Positions 60,461-64,000 of a stretch of 64,000 bases of DNA are shown here, piece after piece. Source of the DNA: Bradyrhizobium sp. ISRA430 (GTDB lineage Bacteria > Pseudomonadota > Alphaproteobacteria > Rhizobiales > Xanthobacteraceae); the NCBI RefSeq assembly GCF_029909975.1, contig NZ_CP094516.1, positions 4,216,001-4,280,000 of the forward strand, given 5' to 3'. Both the position numbers and the translations under genes were made by a program. A model generated the notes under the pieces. It did not search any database and had not been told where the DNA came from. It saw only the letters and a list, made by a program, of their open reading frames with translations. How positions within the stretch are numbered: the first letter of the stretch is position 1; each line of letters begins with the position of its first letter.

Positions 60461-60987
60461 GGCGCGCTCTCGAGCTTGGCCCGCTCATCCGCCGGCACGT
60501 CGTCGAGCGAAGCGTGACGGCTGAGTTGAAGCGCGCGGATATAGGCGACGATCGCCCAGCGATCCCCCGGCGGGACGCGGGCCGCATAGGAATACATCGC
60601 ACCATGGCCGTTGGTGATCACATCGAAGAAGTATTGATCGTCCGCCGCGCGCAGCCGATCGTCGTGATAGCTGGTCGGCCGCGGCATGCCGCGCCGGACG
60701 ATGATCCCAGTGCCGTCGCCGCCGGCGCCGTGACATGGCGAGCAGAAAATGCCGAAGCGCTCCCGCCCCCGCGCCAGCAGTTCAGCCGAGAGCACAGGTT
60801 TCGTGCTGGCGGCCTTCTCCCGTTCGAGATCATCGCGGGCGACCGTGTTTGGCGGGGGCCAGCGCAGCGCGCTGCCGCGAAATAGCGGCGCGCGCGAATA
60901 TTCGCTGTAGCGCGGCTGCACGTCCATGTTCTGGTCGCAGGCGGCGAGCAGAGCTGCAAGCACAGCGATGAGCGGCAGCCTGTTCAT
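60457..60987 (-). CDS. actE: Alternative Complex III monohaem cytochrome c, ActE
   Basis: 176 residues from MNRLPLIAVLAALLAACDQN, with a lipoprotein signal (LLAAC). GRERFGIFCSPCHGAGGDGT holds the haem motif C-x-x-C-H, and PRPTSYHDDRLRAADDQYFF with AMYSYAARVPPGDRWAIVAY gives the distal Met region. It passes electrons from the iron-sulfur subunit to an outside acceptor. Overlaps ActD and ActF by 4 bases each. Confidence 0.9.
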   Translation of the reverse strand: MNRLPLIAVLAALLAACDQNMDVQPRYSEYSRAPLFRGSALRWPPPNTVARDDLEREKAASTKPVLSAELLARGRERFGIFCSPCHGAGGDGTGIIVRRGMPRPTSYHDDRLRAADDQYFFDVITNGHGAMYSYAARVPPGDRWAIVAYIRALQLSRHASLDDVPADERAKLESAP

Positions 60988-61514
60988 CCCGGCACGAGCT
61001 CCACGGAAAGCGCCCCCGTGCCGCGGAGGAACGCCAAGGTCTTGGCCGCCTCGAACTTGGCATCGTCCGCGCTCACGCAAAGGAAAAAGCGGTCCTTGCT
61101 GGCGTGATGAAATCGCCCGGTGCCGAACACGGGATAGTTGAGCCGCGGCAGCCCGTTCTGCCACAACATCCCCGCCAGCATCGCGAGTGCGGAGAACAGG
61201 ATGGTGAGCTCGAAGGTCACGACCGCGAAGGCCGAGATTGCATAGATCGGCCGACCGCCGACATTGAGCGGGTAGTCGTAGTTCACATAGAACTGCATGA
61301 TCAGCGCGGCGCCTGCTCCGGCGATGGCCCCAGCAAGACCGACGAAGGAAATGGTGGGGCGCGGAAGCCGCAAAATGCGATCCAGTCCCTCGACCGGAAA
61401 CGGCGTGAAGGCGTCGAGATTGCGGTAGCCGGCTTCCCGCGCCTTTCGTGTTGCCGCCAGCAGGTCCTCCGGACTCCTGAATTCCGCCAACGCGCCATAG
61501 AGCTCTTCAGCCAT
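60984..61514 (-). CDS. actD: Alternative Complex III subunit ActD (DUF3341)
   Basis: 176 residues. LYGALAEFRSPEDLLAATRK, AREAGYRNLDAFTPFPVEGL is the DUF3341 signature, followed by two membrane helices (FVGLAGAIAGAGAALIMQFY and AFAVVTFELTILFSALAMLA) and FHHASKDRFFLCVSADDAKF. Overlaps ActC by 8 bases. Confidence 0.92.
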   Translation of the reverse strand: MAEELYGALAEFRSPEDLLAATRKAREAGYRNLDAFTPFPVEGLDRILRLPRPTISFVGLAGAIAGAGAALIMQFYVNYDYPLNVGGRPIYAISAFAVVTFELTILFSALAMLAGMLWQNGLPRLNYPVFGTGRFHHASKDRFFLCVSADDAKFEAAKTLAFLRGTGALSVELVPG

Positions 61515-62858
61515 GCTGCTGCTCCTCTTTCTCTTCGTGTAGAAGCTCCTTGCTCTCGAAGATCGAGATCATGGGAACGAGCCTGATGGCGATGAGGAAC
61601 GGCACCAGGAAAAGCCCGATCGTGCCGAAATAGGTCGACCAGTCCCAAAAGGTCGGCGTGAAGTGGCTCCAGGATGAGACGAGGAAGTCGCGATAGAGAC
61701 CGGTGACTAGGATCATGTAGCGCTCGAGCCACATTCCGATCGCGACAGACACCGAGATCAGCAGCAGCATCCATCCAGTCCGCCGCACGACCCGCCACCA
61801 CAGGGCCTGTAGCGGAGTGAAATTGAAGATGACGGCGCCCCAATAAGTCCAGGCGTAGGCGCCGACGAAACGGTCCGCCAGCGTTTGGAGCTCATGAGCC
61901 TCCCCCGAATAGACGGCGTCGAACACTTCGAAGACATAGCCATACCCAGTCATCAGGCCGGTCGCGAGCAGGACCTTTCCGAGCACATCGAGATGATCGT
62001 CGGTTACAAGGTTCTCGAGCCCGAACCACGAGCGCAGCGCCACGGCGATGATGGAAACGATGGCAAAGCCGGAAAAGGCAGCCCCCAGCACGAAGTAGGG
62101 TGGAAAAATTGTCGAGTGCCAACCCGGGATCTGTCCCACCGCGAACAGCAGCGACACCTCGCTGTGGACGGATACGACCAGCGGCACGGCAAGGGCTGCT
62201 GTCAGCCGGTACGCCTGTGACCAGCGCAGCCAATGCCTGGCCGAGCCGCGCCATCCGAGTGCCGTGATGCCGAAGAAGATCTGCCAGCCGCGACGAGTTG
62301 CTCGGTCGCGCGCCGCGGCGAGGTCGGGGATCAAGCCGGTGTACCAGAACGCCAGTGAGACCGTTAGATAGGTCAGCACCGCCCAGATGTCCCATTCCAG
62401 CGGGCTGCGGAATTGCGGCCAGACGCTCATGCTGGCCGGGTAGGGAAACATCCAATAGACGTACCAAGGCCGGCCGAGATGCAGGATCGGATAGATCCCG
62501 GCGCAGACTACAGCGAACAGCGTCATGGTCTCAGCAAAGCGATTGAGCGAGTTGCGCCACTCACTTCCAGTTAGCAGCAGCAGCGCCGAGATCAGCGTGC
62601 CGGCATGGCCGATGCCGAGCCACCAGACATAGTTGTGGATCGCAAAGGCCCAGTTTACCGGGATGTTGATGCCCCAGATGCCGACGCCGCGGGTGAAGAG
62701 CTCGACCACCGAGACCATCAGCAGCAAAAGCAGCGCGCTCGCGAACATCATCGCGATCAGCCAGCGCCGCTCCACGGGGAAATGCAGGGGGATGCCGGTG
62801 AGCTGGTCGGCGATGCCGCCCATGCTCTGGCGCGTCGGCAGGATGTCGGATCGATCGC

Positions 62859-62862
<4 letters not shown>
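61507..62862 (-). CDS. actC: Alternative Complex III quinol-binding subunit ActC (NrfD-like)
   Basis: 451 residues, around ten helices. FAIHNYVWWLGIGHAGTLIS, WRNSLNRFAETMTLFAVVCA and VWSVHSEVSLLFAV-like VVSVHSEVSLLFAVGQIPGW are typical of NrfD/PsrC family subunits that oxidise quinol at the membrane. The gene starts within the ActB stop (4-base overlap). Confidence 0.92.

Positions 62863-64000
<1,138 letters not shown>

Overview
The window looks like a chromosomal segment of an alphaproteobacterium close to Bradyrhizobium (Nitrobacteraceae). The reasons are high GC, many short hypothetical genes of types I associate with that genus (DUF768, DUF2934, DUF6894, DUF2905), a FixK-like Crp/Fnr regulator, a ROSE-like leader before two small heat-shock genes, and sigma-54 type promoter motifs. 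No rRNA, tRNA or CRISPR array was seen.

Positions 1-35,800 and 44,000-57,700 are accessory DNA in decay. They hold phage remnants (terminase fragment near 12.4 kb), one complete IS21-type element with a 6-bp target duplication (7.6-10.3 kb), two ends of a second IS21-type element (19.6-20.5 kb and 28.7-29.0 kb), four serine recombinases of which only one is intact (33.7 kb), and dozens of small genes. Many genes carry single-base frameshifts, in-frame stops or deletions. The same small families recur in shuffled order in three blocks (about 2.8-6.6, 23.0-26.5 and 45.0-48.4 kb): a CxxC protein, the MKLT family, a nuclease homologue, an SRAP protein, ATP-dependent DNA ligase fragments, an 85-residue protein, and a roughly 100-bp element that looks like a sigma-54 promoter driving a short hairpin-ended RNA. 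That RNA element is the most novel signal here. A second new-looking unit is a 34-37 residue membrane peptide with a conserved structured leader, present twice.

Positions 36,000-43,300 form an intact sulfur-related group: a Tat-type sulfatase translationally coupled to its formylglycine-generating enzyme, two metallo-beta-lactamase-fold hydrolases, and a YeeE/TsuA-type thiosulfate transporter. They could release and import sulfur from organic sulfate esters.

Positions 53,000-58,400 hold single intact metabolic genes between fragments: a ROK-like kinase whose lobes appear in circularly permuted order, an NAD(P)-binding epimerase-like protein, an orphan FitA-type antitoxin and a cysteine hydrolase.

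Positions 58,600-64,000 hold a SCO1-like copper chaperone gene convergent with a translationally coupled operon for Alternative Complex III (actB, truncated by the window edge, then actC, actD, actE, actF). This is a quinol to cytochrome c electron-transfer module. The larger metabolic genes read cleanly, so the frameshifts elsewhere probably reflect real decay, although assembly error cannot be excluded from sequence alone.
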